Shown: positions 7,628 to 17,603 of the stretch, one piece after another
Position numbering within the stretch: position 1 is the first letter of the stretch
Layout of the letters: the number at the start of each line of letters is the position of its first letter
Assembly (NCBI GenBank): GCA_015061955.1
Contig: SUVO01000003.1
Location: 91,564-155,563, forward strand
Source: Verrucomicrobiaceae bacterium
GTDB taxonomy: Bacteria; Verrucomicrobiota; Verrucomicrobiia; Opitutales; Intestinicryptomonadaceae
Length of the DNA stretch: 64,000 nucleotides
Direction: 5' to 3'
Notes under the pieces: generated by a model
Told to the model about the DNA's origin: nothing
What the model saw: only the letters and a program-made list of their open reading frames with translations
Database searches by the model: none
Program-made: the position numbers and the translations under genes

Positions 7628-9580
7628 ATGACTGGAAAATTATTTAAGTTATCATCAAAATATAAACCATCAGGCGATCAACCTCAAGCTATCGAAGCTA
7701 TAACTAATAGTTTGAAAGATGGCAATAAGTATTCAACCTTAGTTGGCGTTACTGGTTCGGGTAAAACTTTTACCATGGCTAATGTAATTAGTAATTTGGA
7801 TCGTCCAGCGTTGATTATATCGCACAACAAAACGTTAGCAGCTCAGTTGTATGCAGAGTTTAAAGAATTTTTCCCCGACAACGCAGTAGAATATTTTGTG
7901 AGCTATTACGATTATTATCAGCCCGAAGCTTACATTCCTCAATCTGATACTTATATTGAGAAAGATTCATCTATTAATGATGAAATTGAAAAATTGCGTA
8001 TATCGGCTGCGTCATCGTTAGTTTCAAGACGTGATGTTATTGTTATAGCAACGGTTTCTTGTATTTATGGCTTAGGTTCGCCCGAAGATTTTAGAAAGCT
8101 AATGATACCTCTGCGCAACGGGTTAGAAATGTCGCGTTCCGAGTTAGTTGAAAGACTTGTCGATATTCATTACACGCGAAACAATACTGCGTTTGAGCGT
8201 GGTATGTTTAGAGTTAGAGGCGATGTATTAGACGTTTTTCCGGCATATTTAGATACTGCGTTGCGTGTCGAGTTTTTCGGCGACGAAATCGATTCTCTCA
8301 AAAAAATTGATCCATTAACTGGTGAGGTTGTTGCAAAAATTGATAGATTTGATTTGTATCCGGCTACTGGTTTTATTACACCTAAACAGCGTATAAACGA
8401 AGCTATACCAGCAATAAAAGCAGAACTTGTTGAACGAGTAGCTGAACTTGAAAGCCAAAATAAACTTTTAGAAGCCCAACGTATAAAAATGCGTACCGAC
8501 CAAGATATAGACTTGTTGTCTGAAACTGGTTTTTGTACTGGTATAGAAAACTATTCTCGACATTTAGCAGGCAGAGAACCTGGTTCAAGACCTTGGTGTT
8601 TGCTCGACTTTTTTCCTAAAGATACGGTGATTTTCTTAGACGAAAGTCATGTTACATATCCTCAGATTAGAGCTATGTATCATGGCGACCGTTCTCGTAA
8701 AGAGCGTTTAATTGAATATGGTTTTCGTTTGCCAAGTGCTTTAGATAATCGCCCACTTCGTCCTGAAGAGTTCGATTCAATTACAGGGCAAACCGTATTT
8801 GTTTCGGCTACACCAGCTCAATTTGAATTGTCGGTTAGTGATGTTGTTGCTCAACAGATTATTCGTCCAACAGGTTTGTTAGATCCTGAAATGATAATTC
8901 GTCCGATAAAAGGGCAGGTTGAAGATTGCGCATCAGAAATTGTAGAAACTGCAAAACGTAAACAACGAGTTTTTGTAACTACTCTTACTAAACGTATGAG
9001 TGAAGATATTTCAGAATATCTTACCGAATTAGGTATAAAAGTTGAGTATTTACACTCAGATATCGACGCCATTGAGCGTGTTGAGATTTTACGCAGATTG
9101 CGTTTGGGCGAGTTTGACGCTCTTGTTGGGGTAAACTTGTTGCGTGAAGGTCTCGATGCGCCAGAAGTTTCGTTGGTATGTATTTTAGATGCCGATAAAG
9201 AAGGCTTTTTGCGTAGTGCTACAAGTTTAATTCAGACAGCTGGTCGTGCTGCTCGACATGAAAATGGCAGAGTTATTTTGTATGCCGATAATATTACAGA
9301 TTCGCTAAAAACAGCAATCGACACATGTAAAAATCGTCGTGAAATACAAATTCAATATAATCAGGAAAATAATATTGTACCTCGTACAGTTTCGCGTCCA
9401 ATTCAGCCATCGTTAGTTAAAAAAGACGATAAACTTAAGGATATAATTACTAAGCCTGAAAACGAATTGAAAACAATTATTGCAGAATTTGAAGCTAAAA
9501 TGCTTGAGGCTGCCGATAAGAAAAATTTCGAGTTGGCGATATATTATCGCGATACAATAAAAAGATTGCGTAAAAAATAG
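7628..9580 (+). CDS. uvrB: Excinuclease ABC subunit UvrB
   Basis: UvrB is the damage-verifying helicase-like subunit of UvrABC nucleotide excision repair. Across 650 residues it shows Walker A GVTGSGKTF (40-48), the beta-hairpin motif YDYYQPEAYIP near residue 93, DESHV near residue 337 and C-terminal helicase motifs (QTAGRAARH). A final UVR domain (about 615-650) binds UvrC. The start ATG directly follows the HAD stop codon. uvrA and uvrC are not in the window. Complete and ordinary in length. Confidence 0.98.
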   Translation: MTGKLFKLSSKYKPSGDQPQAIEAITNSLKDGNKYSTLVGVTGSGKTFTMANVISNLDRPALIISHNKTLAAQLYAEFKEFFPDNAVEYFVSYYDYYQPEAYIPQSDTYIEKDSSINDEIEKLRISAASSLVSRRDVIVIATVSCIYGLGSPEDFRKLMIPLRNGLEMSRSELVERLVDIHYTRNNTAFERGMFRVRGDVLDVFPAYLDTALRVEFFGDEIDSLKKIDPLTGEVVAKIDRFDLYPATGFITPKQRINEAIPAIKAELVERVAELESQNKLLEAQRIKMRTDQDIDLLSETGFCTGIENYSRHLAGREPGSRPWCLLDFFPKDTVIFLDESHVTYPQIRAMYHGDRSRKERLIEYGFRLPSALDNRPLRPEEFDSITGQTVFVSATPAQFELSVSDVVAQQIIRPTGLLDPEMIIRPIKGQVEDCASEIVETAKRKQRVFVTTLTKRMSEDISEYLTELGIKVEYLHSDIDAIERVEILRRLRLGEFDALVGVNLLREGLDAPEVSLVCILDADKEGFLRSATSLIQTAGRAARHENGRVILYADNITDSLKTAIDTCKNRREIQIQYNQENNIVPRTVSRPIQPSLVKKDDKLKDIITKPENELKTIIAEFEAKMLEAADKKNFELAIYYRDTIKRLRKK

Positions 9581-9618
9581 TATTGAAAAGCTTTCTTATT
9601 CCTTTAAATTACTTATCT

Positions 9619-10467
9619 ATGAAAAAATGTTTATTACTTTGGTTAGCTTTTGCTACAAGCATTTCATTTGCCGAATTCAATCTGCAAGAGAAACTTGAAA
9701 AGGCTCGTGCTGGCGATGCCGATGCGTTAAATTCTATCGGTGAATTTTATGCTGATGGCGATAGTGGAAAAAACGTGCCTAACTTTGAGTTGGCTGTTCA
9801 GTTTTGGGATAAGGCTACAAAGGCTGGTTCGGCAAGAGCTTATACTAATTTAGGTATGTCGTTTTACTCTGGTAAAGGTGTGCCACGTAACATTCCAACT
9901 GCAGTTCAGTTTTGGACAGAAGGTGCAAAGCGTGGCGATGCTATTTCGCAATATATGTTGGGTAATGCTTATTGTAATGGTATTGCTGTTTTACCAGATA
10001 TGCCAACAGCTGCTTTTTGGTGGTCAAAGGCTGCAGAACAAGGTCATGCAAGGGCTCAAAATAATTTGGCATTCGCTTATGCTAAAGGTATTGGTGTGGC
10101 AAAGAAAGATTCTAAAAAAGCATTTGAACTTTGGAAGAAATCAGGCGAACAAGGTCATGGAACGGCTCAAGTATATATGGCTTTGTGTTACTATACAGGC
10201 GATGGAGTACAACGTGATACTAATCGTGCAGTGGCTATTTGGTTCAACGCTGCCGAAATAGAAAATAATACAGAAGCTATTTATTATTTGGGTGTAGCTC
10301 ATGCATCTGGCGTGGGGGTTGCAAAAGACATAAAAAAAGCGTACCGATATTTTTCGGTAGCTAGTGCGCGTGGTCATAAGCAAGCATCGGAAGAAGTCGA
10401 AAAAATGCGTATAAATTTTGGACAAGAAGCTCTTGTTGACAAACCAAAGTCTACAAAAAATAAATAA
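9619..10467 (+). CDS. Exported Sel1-repeat protein
   Basis: Starting at ATG 9619, the 282-residue product begins with a clean signal peptide (MKKCLLLWLAFATSISFAE). An upstream in-frame TTG at 9583 would bury it. The rest consists of about six Sel1-like TPR repeats of roughly 36 residues, recognisable by recurring GKGVPRN, GIGVAKK, GDGVQRD and GVGVAKD turns. Sel1 repeats form alpha-solenoids that bind partner proteins; no enzymatic domain is present. It lies 38 bases after uvrB and 15 bases before the sialate O-acetylesterase gene. The specific partner is unknown. Confidence 0.85.
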   Translation: MKKCLLLWLAFATSISFAEFNLQEKLEKARAGDADALNSIGEFYADGDSGKNVPNFELAVQFWDKATKAGSARAYTNLGMSFYSGKGVPRNIPTAVQFWTEGAKRGDAISQYMLGNAYCNGIAVLPDMPTAAFWWSKAAEQGHARAQNNLAFAYAKGIGVAKKDSKKAFELWKKSGEQGHGTAQVYMALCYYTGDGVQRDTNRAVAIWFNAAEIENNTEAIYYLGVAHASGVGVAKDIKKAYRYFSVASARGHKQASEEVEKMRINFGQEALVDKPKSTKNK

Positions 10468-10482
10468 AATAATTATAGGTAT

Positions 10483-12021
10483 ATGATGAAAAAAATAACA
10501 ATAGGTTTATTATCAATATTGGCTACTACTGCTTTTGCAGAAATTTGGATGCCTCGAATTTTTAACGATAATATGGTATTACAAGCTGGTATGCCAAATA
10601 AAATTTGGGGTACAGCCGAAGCTAACGCTAAAGTTGTAGTAGATATTGCTGGTAAGAAAATTACAGTAAAAGCTAACGATAAAGGTCAGTGGACTGTAAG
10701 AACTGCTAAGTTGAAAAAATCGGCAAAGCCCGTTTCTTTTGTAGTGTCGGAAAATGGCAAAGAACAAAAGAATTTCAAAAATGTTCTCGTTGGTGAAGTT
10801 TGGATTTTAGGTGGTCAAAGCAATATGCAATGGACTATGAAAAAAACTACCGATTTTGAAGCTGCAAAAGGTAGAATAAATCCTAATATCAGAATTTTTT
10901 CGCAACCAGCATCTACTATGGCAACTGAGCCTAAAATAGAATTTCACGAAAAAGCTAAGTGGAATGTTGCAGATGAAAATTCAATGCCAGTTGCTTCGGC
11001 TGTCGGATATTATTTTGCTGAAATGATTGCAAAAGAATTGAAAACTCCTGTAGGGTTGGTTGAAACTCCACTCGGTGGTAGTTCTATGATTGCATGGATT
11101 TCAAAGGAAAAGCTTACGACAAAAGCATTGAGCGAAAATTTGGCAAAATTTGAAAAAGCTCAATCTACTTATAATTACGAAAAGGCAAAGGCTGCTCATA
11201 AAGCTAAGTTAGATAAATTAAGCAAAGATGCAAAAGCTAAAAAGTGGTCGAAAGCCGAAGTTGCAAAGAAGCGTTCTGCTATAATTCGTTCTACTCCAAA
11301 TCCAGTTTCGGTGTGGAGACCACAAGAAACACCAAGTTATTTGTGGAATGCAAAAGTTGCGCCATTGGCAGGTTTTACAGCAAAGGGATTTGTATGGTAT
11401 CAAGGTGAAAGTGATGCCGGAAAAGGTAAGGTTAAGAGTTTTGCACCAACATTTAAAATACTTATTAATCATTGGCGTGAAGCTTGGGGCGTAAAAAATA
11501 TGCCATTTTATTTCTTCCAATTGCCATCTTTTGGTACTCAATCTTTCTGGAGTGATGTTCGTGTAAGTCAGCAAAAAGTCGCAAACGAAATGAAGAATGT
11601 ATATATGGTTCCAATTGTTGATTCTGGCGATGAAAAAGATATTCATCCTCAAGATAAAACTTTTGTTTGTAAGCGTTTGTTTGCGTTGGCAATGAACAAA
11701 ACTTATAAGAAATCGGCTTACAAATGCGATAATGCCCAGTTTGTTAGTGCAAAATATAATGGTCAGAAAGTTATAGTTAAGTTTAGTAAGAAAATAAAAG
11801 CTAATGGAGATTTACGTGGCTTTGAAGTTCTTATAGATAAAAAATGGGTTGCACCAACATCTTTGAAGTTGGGTGGCGATTCCGTTGAAGTTAGTGCCGA
11901 TTCTAACATAGAAGGCGTAAGATACCTCTGGAAAAGCTGGGCAAAACCAGATGTTTGTTTGTTTACAGTTTCAAGTAATTTCCCAGTTTCTACATTTACA
12001 AGTGTAAATAAAACTAAATAG
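10483..12021 (+). CDS. Secreted sialate O-acetylesterase (SGNH/SASA family)
   Basis: The 512-residue protein has a signal peptide (cleavage after about residue 19). An N-terminal beta-sandwich precedes the SGNH hydrolase block with nucleophile Ser113 in GGQSNM; YQGESDA falls in the middle and a DIHPQDK block near residue 392 supplies Asp/His. Family members remove O-acetyl esters from sialic acids or plant xylans, exposing the sugar to glycosidases. A Lys/Ala-rich helical insert (about residues 220-265) is longer than usual. Two adjacent Met codons make the start ambiguous by one residue. A terminator follows directly. Substrate class is inferred from family. Confidence 0.88.
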   Translation: MMKKITIGLLSILATTAFAEIWMPRIFNDNMVLQAGMPNKIWGTAEANAKVVVDIAGKKITVKANDKGQWTVRTAKLKKSAKPVSFVVSENGKEQKNFKNVLVGEVWILGGQSNMQWTMKKTTDFEAAKGRINPNIRIFSQPASTMATEPKIEFHEKAKWNVADENSMPVASAVGYYFAEMIAKELKTPVGLVETPLGGSSMIAWISKEKLTTKALSENLAKFEKAQSTYNYEKAKAAHKAKLDKLSKDAKAKKWSKAEVAKKRSAIIRSTPNPVSVWRPQETPSYLWNAKVAPLAGFTAKGFVWYQGESDAGKGKVKSFAPTFKILINHWREAWGVKNMPFYFFQLPSFGTQSFWSDVRVSQQKVANEMKNVYMVPIVDSGDEKDIHPQDKTFVCKRLFALAMNKTYKKSAYKCDNAQFVSAKYNGQKVIVKFSKKIKANGDLRGFEVLIDKKWVAPTSLKLGGDSVEVSADSNIEGVRYLWKSWAKPDVCLFTVSSNFPVSTFTSVNKTK

Positions 12022-12034
12022 TTTTTATGAATGT

Positions 12035-12064
12035 AAAAAAGGCTCTCAACGAGAGCCTTTTTTT
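12035..12064 (+). terminator. Rho-independent terminator after the acetylesterase gene
   Basis: The stem AAAAAGGCTCTC/GAGAGCCTTTTT has a 3-base loop and runs into a T-tract, 13 bases after the stop codon. Confidence 0.93.
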
Positions 12065-12111
12065 GTTTTTTAAGTCTTGCATTTTGCGTTGTGTTGTTTT
12101 GTAATAAAAAT

Positions 12112-13005
12112 ATGAACTTTAATTTACCTAAAGAAGCGTTGATGTCGGTTGAAGGTCTTCCTTTTAAGAAGGTCTCAACTGGAAAAGTAAGAGAAAATTT
12201 TGACTTGGGCGACGAGCTTTTGATTGTTGCTACCGACCGTATTTCTGCGTTCGATGTCATAATGCCTAATGGCGTTCCAGGTAAAGGCATATTGCTTACT
12301 CAAATTAGTCTTTGGTGGTTTAAATTTGCCGCCGAAATTATGCCTACACACTTGGTTGATAATCATGATGAGCGTTTGGCTGAGTTGTTGAAAGATAGAC
12401 CTGATTTACAACAGCGTTCTATGCTCGTAAAGAAGCTAAAGCCTATGCCAATCGAAGCAATTGCACGTGGCTACTTGGCAGGCAGTGGATGGAAAGAATA
12501 TAAGCAAACAGGTAAGTTGTTCGAGTTTGAATTGCCAGTTGGTATGAAAGAATCGCAACAATTGCCAGAACCTTTGTTTACGCCAACAACTAAGGCTGCT
12601 GAAGGGCATGATATGCCAATAACAAACGATGAATGCGAGAAAATCTTGGGTGCTGATTTGTTTAATCAAATAAAGTCGGCAAGTTTGCGTTTGTATAATA
12701 TGGGCGCTAAAAAGGCATCGGAGTGTGGCATTATTTTGGCTGATACAAAGTTTGAGTTCGGTACAGATGAAAATGGAAAAGTTTACCTTATCGATGAAGT
12801 GTTGACTCCAGATTCATCTCGCTATTGGCCAGCCGATAAATACGAAATTGGTCGTTCGCAACCTTCATACGATAAACAATACGTTCGTGATTGGCTCGAA
12901 ACTTTAGATTGGAATAAACAAGCTCCTGGTCCGGTTCTTCCTGATGAAGTTGTAGCTAATACTATTGCTTGTTATTCTGAAGCATTATCGCGCTTAATGC
13001 GTTAA
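12112..13005 (+). CDS. purC: SAICAR synthase PurC
   Basis: PurC is phosphoribosylaminoimidazole-succinocarboxamide synthase, which joins aspartate to CAIR in purine synthesis. From ATG 12112 the product has 298 residues, the length of the longer PurC type. The N-terminal ATP-binding segment is VSTGKVRENFD, followed by ATDRISAFD, then IARGYLAGSGWKEY in mid-protein and LIDEVLTPDSSRYWP near residue 228. A GTG 21 bases upstream is an alternative start. The gene is flanked by terminators on both sides, so it is probably monocistronic. Confidence 0.96.
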   Translation: MNFNLPKEALMSVEGLPFKKVSTGKVRENFDLGDELLIVATDRISAFDVIMPNGVPGKGILLTQISLWWFKFAAEIMPTHLVDNHDERLAELLKDRPDLQQRSMLVKKLKPMPIEAIARGYLAGSGWKEYKQTGKLFEFELPVGMKESQQLPEPLFTPTTKAAEGHDMPITNDECEKILGADLFNQIKSASLRLYNMGAKKASECGIILADTKFEFGTDENGKVYLIDEVLTPDSSRYWPADKYEIGRSQPSYDKQYVRDWLETLDWNKQAPGPVLPDEVVANTIACYSEALSRLMR

Positions 13006-13025
13006 TTTTATTTAACATTTTCTAT

Positions 13026-13058
13026 AAAAAAAGGCATTCTTTTGAATGCCTTTTTTTT
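13026..13058. terminator. Bidirectional terminator between purC and the converging gene
   Basis: The stem GGCATTC/GAATGCC is flanked by A-runs on the left and T-runs on the right, so it can end transcription from both converging genes. Confidence 0.92.
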
Positions 13059-13073
13059 ATTAGAATTAATTTT

Positions 13074-14054
13074 TTAACGCAGTATGTGGCGATGTAGCAT
13101 AATATCTAATGGTGTGCGATCACCGAATTTTTCAAGATATCCAGTTGATCCATCTTTTGATGTTAGTGTTATATAAGCTAAGTCGAACTGGTCTTTTTGA
13201 CCTTGTTTTTGGCGCTTAAAAAGAACAATAAATTCGTTGTCGGAAAGTTGTAGAACTTTGATATATTTTTTCTTCCAAGCAAAGTAATCTGATAATGTTG
13301 ATTTCTTTTGTTGTTCCGACATTCCCGAGTATTGTTCGTTAAATTTACTTTTACTTTTAGGCGACATAAATTGGGCATATTTTTCGATTTGCCAACTAAA
13401 GAATACGTCTTGAATTTTCTTGTAAAATTTGGAAGCTGGATGCTTGTATACGTTTGAGTCTGAAGTTGTGGATATTAAAGCACCATTTAGGAAAACCAAA
13501 AAAGGTTGTTTGTTTTTTGTTAAATCGTTTAGTATGGCTTTGTCGGACGCAGATGATGTTTTTACTTTTGATATATCAATTTGAGTAGGGGCTTGAAAAT
13601 TACATTGTGAAATCAATGATAAAAACATATTGTTTACTGATACATCCCACAAGAGTTTGTTGCCTATCTGTTCAAATACAAAGTAATTCAACCCTTTACG
13701 CATTCGACTATTTTGTGGAATTTGAAATATTGCAACTTTCCACTTGCCAAAATTAATTGGAAAAATCTTGACAGACTTATCTAATCGCGAAAATTTTAAA
13801 AACTTAGAAGCTCTTGTAGCATTTTGTGGATTTATTAAAAGTTTAGATAACTCACTACTTGGTGTTGAAAGCAATGTTTCAACAGCTTGTTGCAGTGTGT
13901 TATCATCAATCTTATTGACTGCAATAGATGCATCGTAAAATTTGCGATTATCGTTTAGTTCGCTTTCTTTGGGAAGTGCAATTGCTACATATTCTGCAAA
14001 TGCAGATATACAAGCTATAGTTGTAATTATTAAAGTTGTAATTACTTTTTTCAT
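13074..14054 (-). CDS. Secreted protein of unknown function
   Basis: I do not recognise this 326-residue protein. It has a typical signal peptide (MKKVITTLIITTIACISAFA) and otherwise a soluble, Lys/Ser/Phe-rich mixed composition, without cysteine clusters or repeats. It is the third gene of a tight sulP-rlmH-orf set, starting 5 bases after rlmH, and is closed by the shared terminator at 13026-13058. The position suggests co-transcription rather than a shared function. No sign of truncation. Confidence 0.75.
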   Translation of the reverse strand: MKKVITTLIITTIACISAFAEYVAIALPKESELNDNRKFYDASIAVNKIDDNTLQQAVETLLSTPSSELSKLLINPQNATRASKFLKFSRLDKSVKIFPINFGKWKVAIFQIPQNSRMRKGLNYFVFEQIGNKLLWDVSVNNMFLSLISQCNFQAPTQIDISKVKTSSASDKAILNDLTKNKQPFLVFLNGALISTTSDSNVYKHPASKFYKKIQDVFFSWQIEKYAQFMSPKSKSKFNEQYSGMSEQQKKSTLSDYFAWKKKYIKVLQLSDNEFIVLFKRQKQGQKDQFDLAYITLTSKDGSTGYLEKFGDRTPLDIMLHRHILR

Positions 14055-14059
14055 AATTT

Positions 14060-14497
14060 TTAAACGTGATGATATCCTGTTTTTGCTGTTATTGTTTTAG
14101 CTCGGTAAAGTTGTTCGGCAAGAATAGCTCTTGCAAATTCGTGGGTGAAAGTCATAGGCGAAAGCGATATTGTGGCGTTTGCACGTTGTCTGATTTTATC
14201 GCTAAGCCCATATGCACTTCCAATAATGAAAGCACTACCACCAGATAGTAAGTCGTTTTCAAGCATTTTAGACAAAGCTACCGATGTTTGCATTTTACCT
14301 TCTTCACTCATTGCATAGACTTTACCTTTGAAATTTTTAAGAGCATCTAACATTTTATCGGCTTCTGTTTCAATTGTAGAATCTTTTATTTCTACAAATT
14401 CAAAATTGTCGAAGTGTTTTATGCGCGAAAAGTAATCATTACAAAGTTCGGCTAAAGCTTTGTTTTTCATTTTCCCCACTGCAATAAGCTTTATCAT
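14060..14497 (-). CDS. rlmH: 23S rRNA (pseudouridine1915-N3)-methyltransferase RlmH
   Basis: RlmH is a SPOUT-class methyltransferase that modifies pseudouridine 1915 in helix 69 of 23S rRNA on assembled 70S ribosomes. The 145-residue length is normal. The trefoil-knot region is visible as GSAFIIGSAYGLSDKIRQRA, then the dimer/SAM motif HEFARAILAEQLYRA, ending GYHHV where the family usually has YHR or similar. It starts 5 bases after the sulP stop. Confidence 0.94.
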   Translation of the reverse strand: MIKLIAVGKMKNKALAELCNDYFSRIKHFDNFEFVEIKDSTIETEADKMLDALKNFKGKVYAMSEEGKMQTSVALSKMLENDLLSGGSAFIIGSAYGLSDKIRQRANATISLSPMTFTHEFARAILAEQLYRAKTITAKTGYHHV

Positions 14498-14502
14498 ATA
14501 AA

Positions 14503-16293
14503 TTAGTTTTCTGAAATCTGTTTAGTTGTGTATATAGTCAACTTTGGATTTTCGTCTTTTAGGAATTTTTGAGCGTATCTTATAGCTTTGGCTGCCGATA
14601 GGGTTGCGTTGTTTTCGTCATTTTCAAAAAGTCTATCGATACCGATTTTTTCAACAGTTCCCGATTTTTTCAAAATGTTCATTATATCTTCTCTAATTTC
14701 GCAAACTAATAGAATACGATTAGAGGCTTTCATACGTCGGTCTAGTTCTTCAAGGTCTAGCACACTTGTTGCGTCAATATTTATAGCATTGCGAAGTTTT
14801 AATATCAGTACCTTTAGATTTGGATCGGCTGCAATACGACGAATTTGATTTTGCAGAACATCGCTTGCCCCAAAGAACATATTTCCTTCTACGTGAACAA
14901 TCGATATTTCAGGATCTGCACGAGCTGTTTTATCTTTTACTTTTTCAAGTTCTCCACTATCTGAAATTTCGTATTCTACAATTTCTGGACGGCTAGCTTT
15001 ACGCAAGAACAATAGTATCGAGATTATTACACCAACAATAATTGCATTGTCGAGCGTTGAAAATACACCAGTTAAGAATGTAACTAAAAATACAATAGCA
15101 TCGCTGGGGGTACTTTTTAAAGCTACTTTTATAACAGCAGGTTTTATGAGAGTTACACTTGTGTAAACTACAATCAATGCTAGGGTAGCCTTAGGAATAT
15201 ACGATACAGCTTCGCCAAACAATAACATAGCAACTATTGTAAATAATGCAGTGAAAAGGTTAAACATTGTTGTTTTTGCACCACTATTTACTGCAAGTGT
15301 AGAACGCGTGAGCGACCCCGATGCTATTGTAGCCGAAGCAAACGCACTTGTTGCATTTGCCATACCTAACGAAAATACTTCTTGATTGGTATCGAGCCTA
15401 TCAGCTTTTTGCGATGCCAAGCTTTTGCCTATCGAAAATGCTTCTATTATAGCAAGCAATGTTATAGCTATTGATAGCGATGCAGTTTCTTTTATGGGTA
15501 GTAGCGTGAAGTCGGGTACTGTAAGTTTCCATTCCGACACTGTTATAGCTCGTAGACGCTCAACATCAAAATTTGTATATTCACACATCAAAAAGCATAC
15601 AACACCAACTGCAATCAAAGTTAAACCTTCTGCTGGAAGTTTTTTTGCAAAACGTTTTAGTGGAAAGAATATTGCCAGTGTTATGCTTGCCATTATTACC
15701 GACGATATTTGTGTTCCATCTATAGATTTTATAGTTGTTATAATGTTGTCGATAAGTGATATGGGGGCAGCGTTATCTTGATATGTAAATCCAAGCAAAT
15801 TACGCATTTGGTTCACAACAATCAGTAGTGCCGAACTTGTTACGTGCGCAATTATGACTGTTCTCGATATATAAGATATTAAAAACGTAAGTTTAAAAAT
15901 ACTTATAAAAGCCATAAAAACACCAACGCACAGCAAAATATTTGGCAATACAGCCATACGTTGCGCTTCATTTATCATACCAGCAGCGGCAAAGGTGCTT
16001 AAAAGCATTACAGCAGTAGCATTGCTTGGACCGAAGGTTATGTATATGCTTCGACAAAATATTAAACCGATAATCGATACTAAAATTCCACTGAAAATAC
16101 CATAAGAAATAGGAAGACCTGCTACTAAAGCATACGCCATATTTACAGGGAACGACAATACCGCTACATTGAAACCAGTTCTAATATCATCGGCTAACTT
16201 CGAGGTATTGTATCCCTTAATGTTGCTAAGTATCGGAAATAGCTCAATTGGTGGCTTTATTTTATTTTTTACGCTTTGTGGTATCGACTTCAA
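14503..16293 (-). CDS. SulP-family anion transporter with STAS domain
   Basis: This 596-residue inner-membrane transporter has about 10-12 hydrophobic segments between residues 40 and 440 and the N-terminal family block VNMAYALVAGLPISYGIFSG. A cytosolic STAS domain (about residues 465-575) follows, with the IDATSVLDLEELD motif. SulP proteins carry sulfate, bicarbonate or dicarboxylates, usually with Na+ or H+; the substrate is not readable here. The only available start is TTG at 16293, since an in-frame TGA lies three codons upstream. The TTG lies inside a 10-bp tandem duplication. It is the first gene of sulP-rlmH-orf. Confidence 0.9.
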   Translation of the reverse strand: MKSIPQSVKNKIKPPIELFPILSNIKGYNTSKLADDIRTGFNVAVLSFPVNMAYALVAGLPISYGIFSGILVSIIGLIFCRSIYITFGPSNATAVMLLSTFAAAGMINEAQRMAVLPNILLCVGVFMAFISIFKLTFLISYISRTVIIAHVTSSALLIVVNQMRNLLGFTYQDNAAPISLIDNIITTIKSIDGTQISSVIMASITLAIFFPLKRFAKKLPAEGLTLIAVGVVCFLMCEYTNFDVERLRAITVSEWKLTVPDFTLLPIKETASLSIAITLLAIIEAFSIGKSLASQKADRLDTNQEVFSLGMANATSAFASATIASGSLTRSTLAVNSGAKTTMFNLFTALFTIVAMLLFGEAVSYIPKATLALIVVYTSVTLIKPAVIKVALKSTPSDAIVFLVTFLTGVFSTLDNAIIVGVIISILLFLRKASRPEIVEYEISDSGELEKVKDKTARADPEISIVHVEGNMFFGASDVLQNQIRRIAADPNLKVLILKLRNAINIDATSVLDLEELDRRMKASNRILLVCEIREDIMNILKKSGTVEKIGIDRLFENDENNATLSAAKAIRYAQKFLKDENPKLTIYTTKQISEN

Positions 16294-16305
16294 TTGACTT
16301 CAATT
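16286..16305. repeat. 10-bp perfect tandem duplication at the sulP start
   Basis: GACTTCAATT is repeated directly. The copy at 16286-16295 contains the sulP TTG start codon; the second copy lies immediately upstream of the gene. Confidence 0.6.
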
Positions 16306-16489
16306 TAGTTATTTTGGGGTGTAAAACTATATATAAAAAGTGTAAAACAAGAAAATACCAAAAGTCAAACCTTAAAGATTGTATTTAACTTGTATTTTGA
16401 TGAAAAAAAATGCTTGTCTTATTTGCTTTTGATAACAGAATTTTAGGCGATTTTTAATATTTTTTTTAACTTATAACTTACAGAAGGTA

Positions 16490-17551
16490 ATGGACGCTTT
16501 TTACGAGAAGATTATGAGACCGATTTTGTTTACGCAAAATCCAGAGGTCGCACACGAAATGGCTTTACGTGCTATGAAGGTAGTTGGTGCAGTTCCACCA
16601 CTCAGAATGGTTATGGAATATTTGAATTTGATAAAAACCAAAAAGCCTGTAAATGTTTTTGGTGTAGATTTTCCTAATCGTGTTGGTTTAGCTGCTGGTT
16701 TCGATAAAGATGCTCATGCTTTTCGTGCCGCTGCTGCTTTTGGTTTTGGACATATAGAAATTGGTACAATATCAATGCTTAAACAAGCAGGTAATCCAAA
16801 GCCTAGAATGTTTCGTTATCCAGATTTAGAGGCTGTTGTAAATAGTTGTGGATTTCCGAATGATGGTGCTGAGGAAATTTCTGCACGTTTAGCCCAAACT
16901 GTAACGGCTAAGGGTAGAAAAACTTGTCCACTTGGCATAAACATTGGTAAGTCGAAAATTACTCCATTGGAAAACGCTGCCGAAGACTATTTGTTTTCGT
17001 TCAATGCGTTGGCAAATTATGCAGATTTCTTTGTAATAAATGTAAGTAGCCCCAACACACCTGAATTGCGCAAATTGCAAGGTAAAGAGTTTTTGCCAAA
17101 TTTGTTGAGTGCAGTTTCTAAGGCTAATGAAGATAGAGCTAAAAAATTGGGCGTTAAACGTATTCCTATAATTTTAAAAATAGCACCCGATTTAACATAT
17201 CCAGAAATAGATTCAATACTCGAAGTACTTACATCGTTAAACCTCGATGGTATTTGTGCAACTAATACTACTATTGAAAGAGTTCGCGATGGTATGGAAA
17301 CTAAAGGTGGTATGAGTGGTGCACCTCTTTTTGAAAAAAGTGTACAAGTTGTTCGTTATATTTCTAAGGCTACTGAAGGTAAATTACCAATCATAGCAGT
17401 AGGTGGTATAACAAATACAGAACGTGCAGGCGAAATGATAAATGCAGGTGCAAGTTTGGTTCAGATATACACAGGTATGATTTATCGTGGTCCATTCTTT
17501 GCACGTTCAATTGCAAAATCGTTGTTGTGGAAAGATAGCGATTGGCTCTAA
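16490..17551 (+). CDS. pyrD: Dihydroorotate dehydrogenase (quinone), class 2
   Basis: PyrD oxidises dihydroorotate to orotate in pyrimidine synthesis. The class 2 enzyme sits on the inner face of the membrane and passes electrons to quinone. The 353 residues include the N-terminal helical extension that marks class 2. The FMN-site block GLAAGFDKD is near residue 67, and NVSSPNTPELRKLQ contains the class 2 catalytic serine (with Glu where Gly is common). AVGGI and GASLVQIYTGM are near the C-terminus. A Shine-Dalgarno-like AGAAGG precedes ATG. The 196-base region between sulP and pyrD must hold both divergent promoters; I see no convincing hexamers in it. Confidence 0.95.
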   Translation: MDAFYEKIMRPILFTQNPEVAHEMALRAMKVVGAVPPLRMVMEYLNLIKTKKPVNVFGVDFPNRVGLAAGFDKDAHAFRAAAAFGFGHIEIGTISMLKQAGNPKPRMFRYPDLEAVVNSCGFPNDGAEEISARLAQTVTAKGRKTCPLGINIGKSKITPLENAAEDYLFSFNALANYADFFVINVSSPNTPELRKLQGKEFLPNLLSAVSKANEDRAKKLGVKRIPIILKIAPDLTYPEIDSILEVLTSLNLDGICATNTTIERVRDGMETKGGMSGAPLFEKSVQVVRYISKATEGKLPIIAVGGITNTERAGEMINAGASLVQIYTGMIYRGPFFARSIAKSLLWKDSDWL

Positions 17552-17603
17552 TTTAAAACATCAAAAAAACAATAAAATATAAATAATAGAAAAATAGAAT
17601 AAT

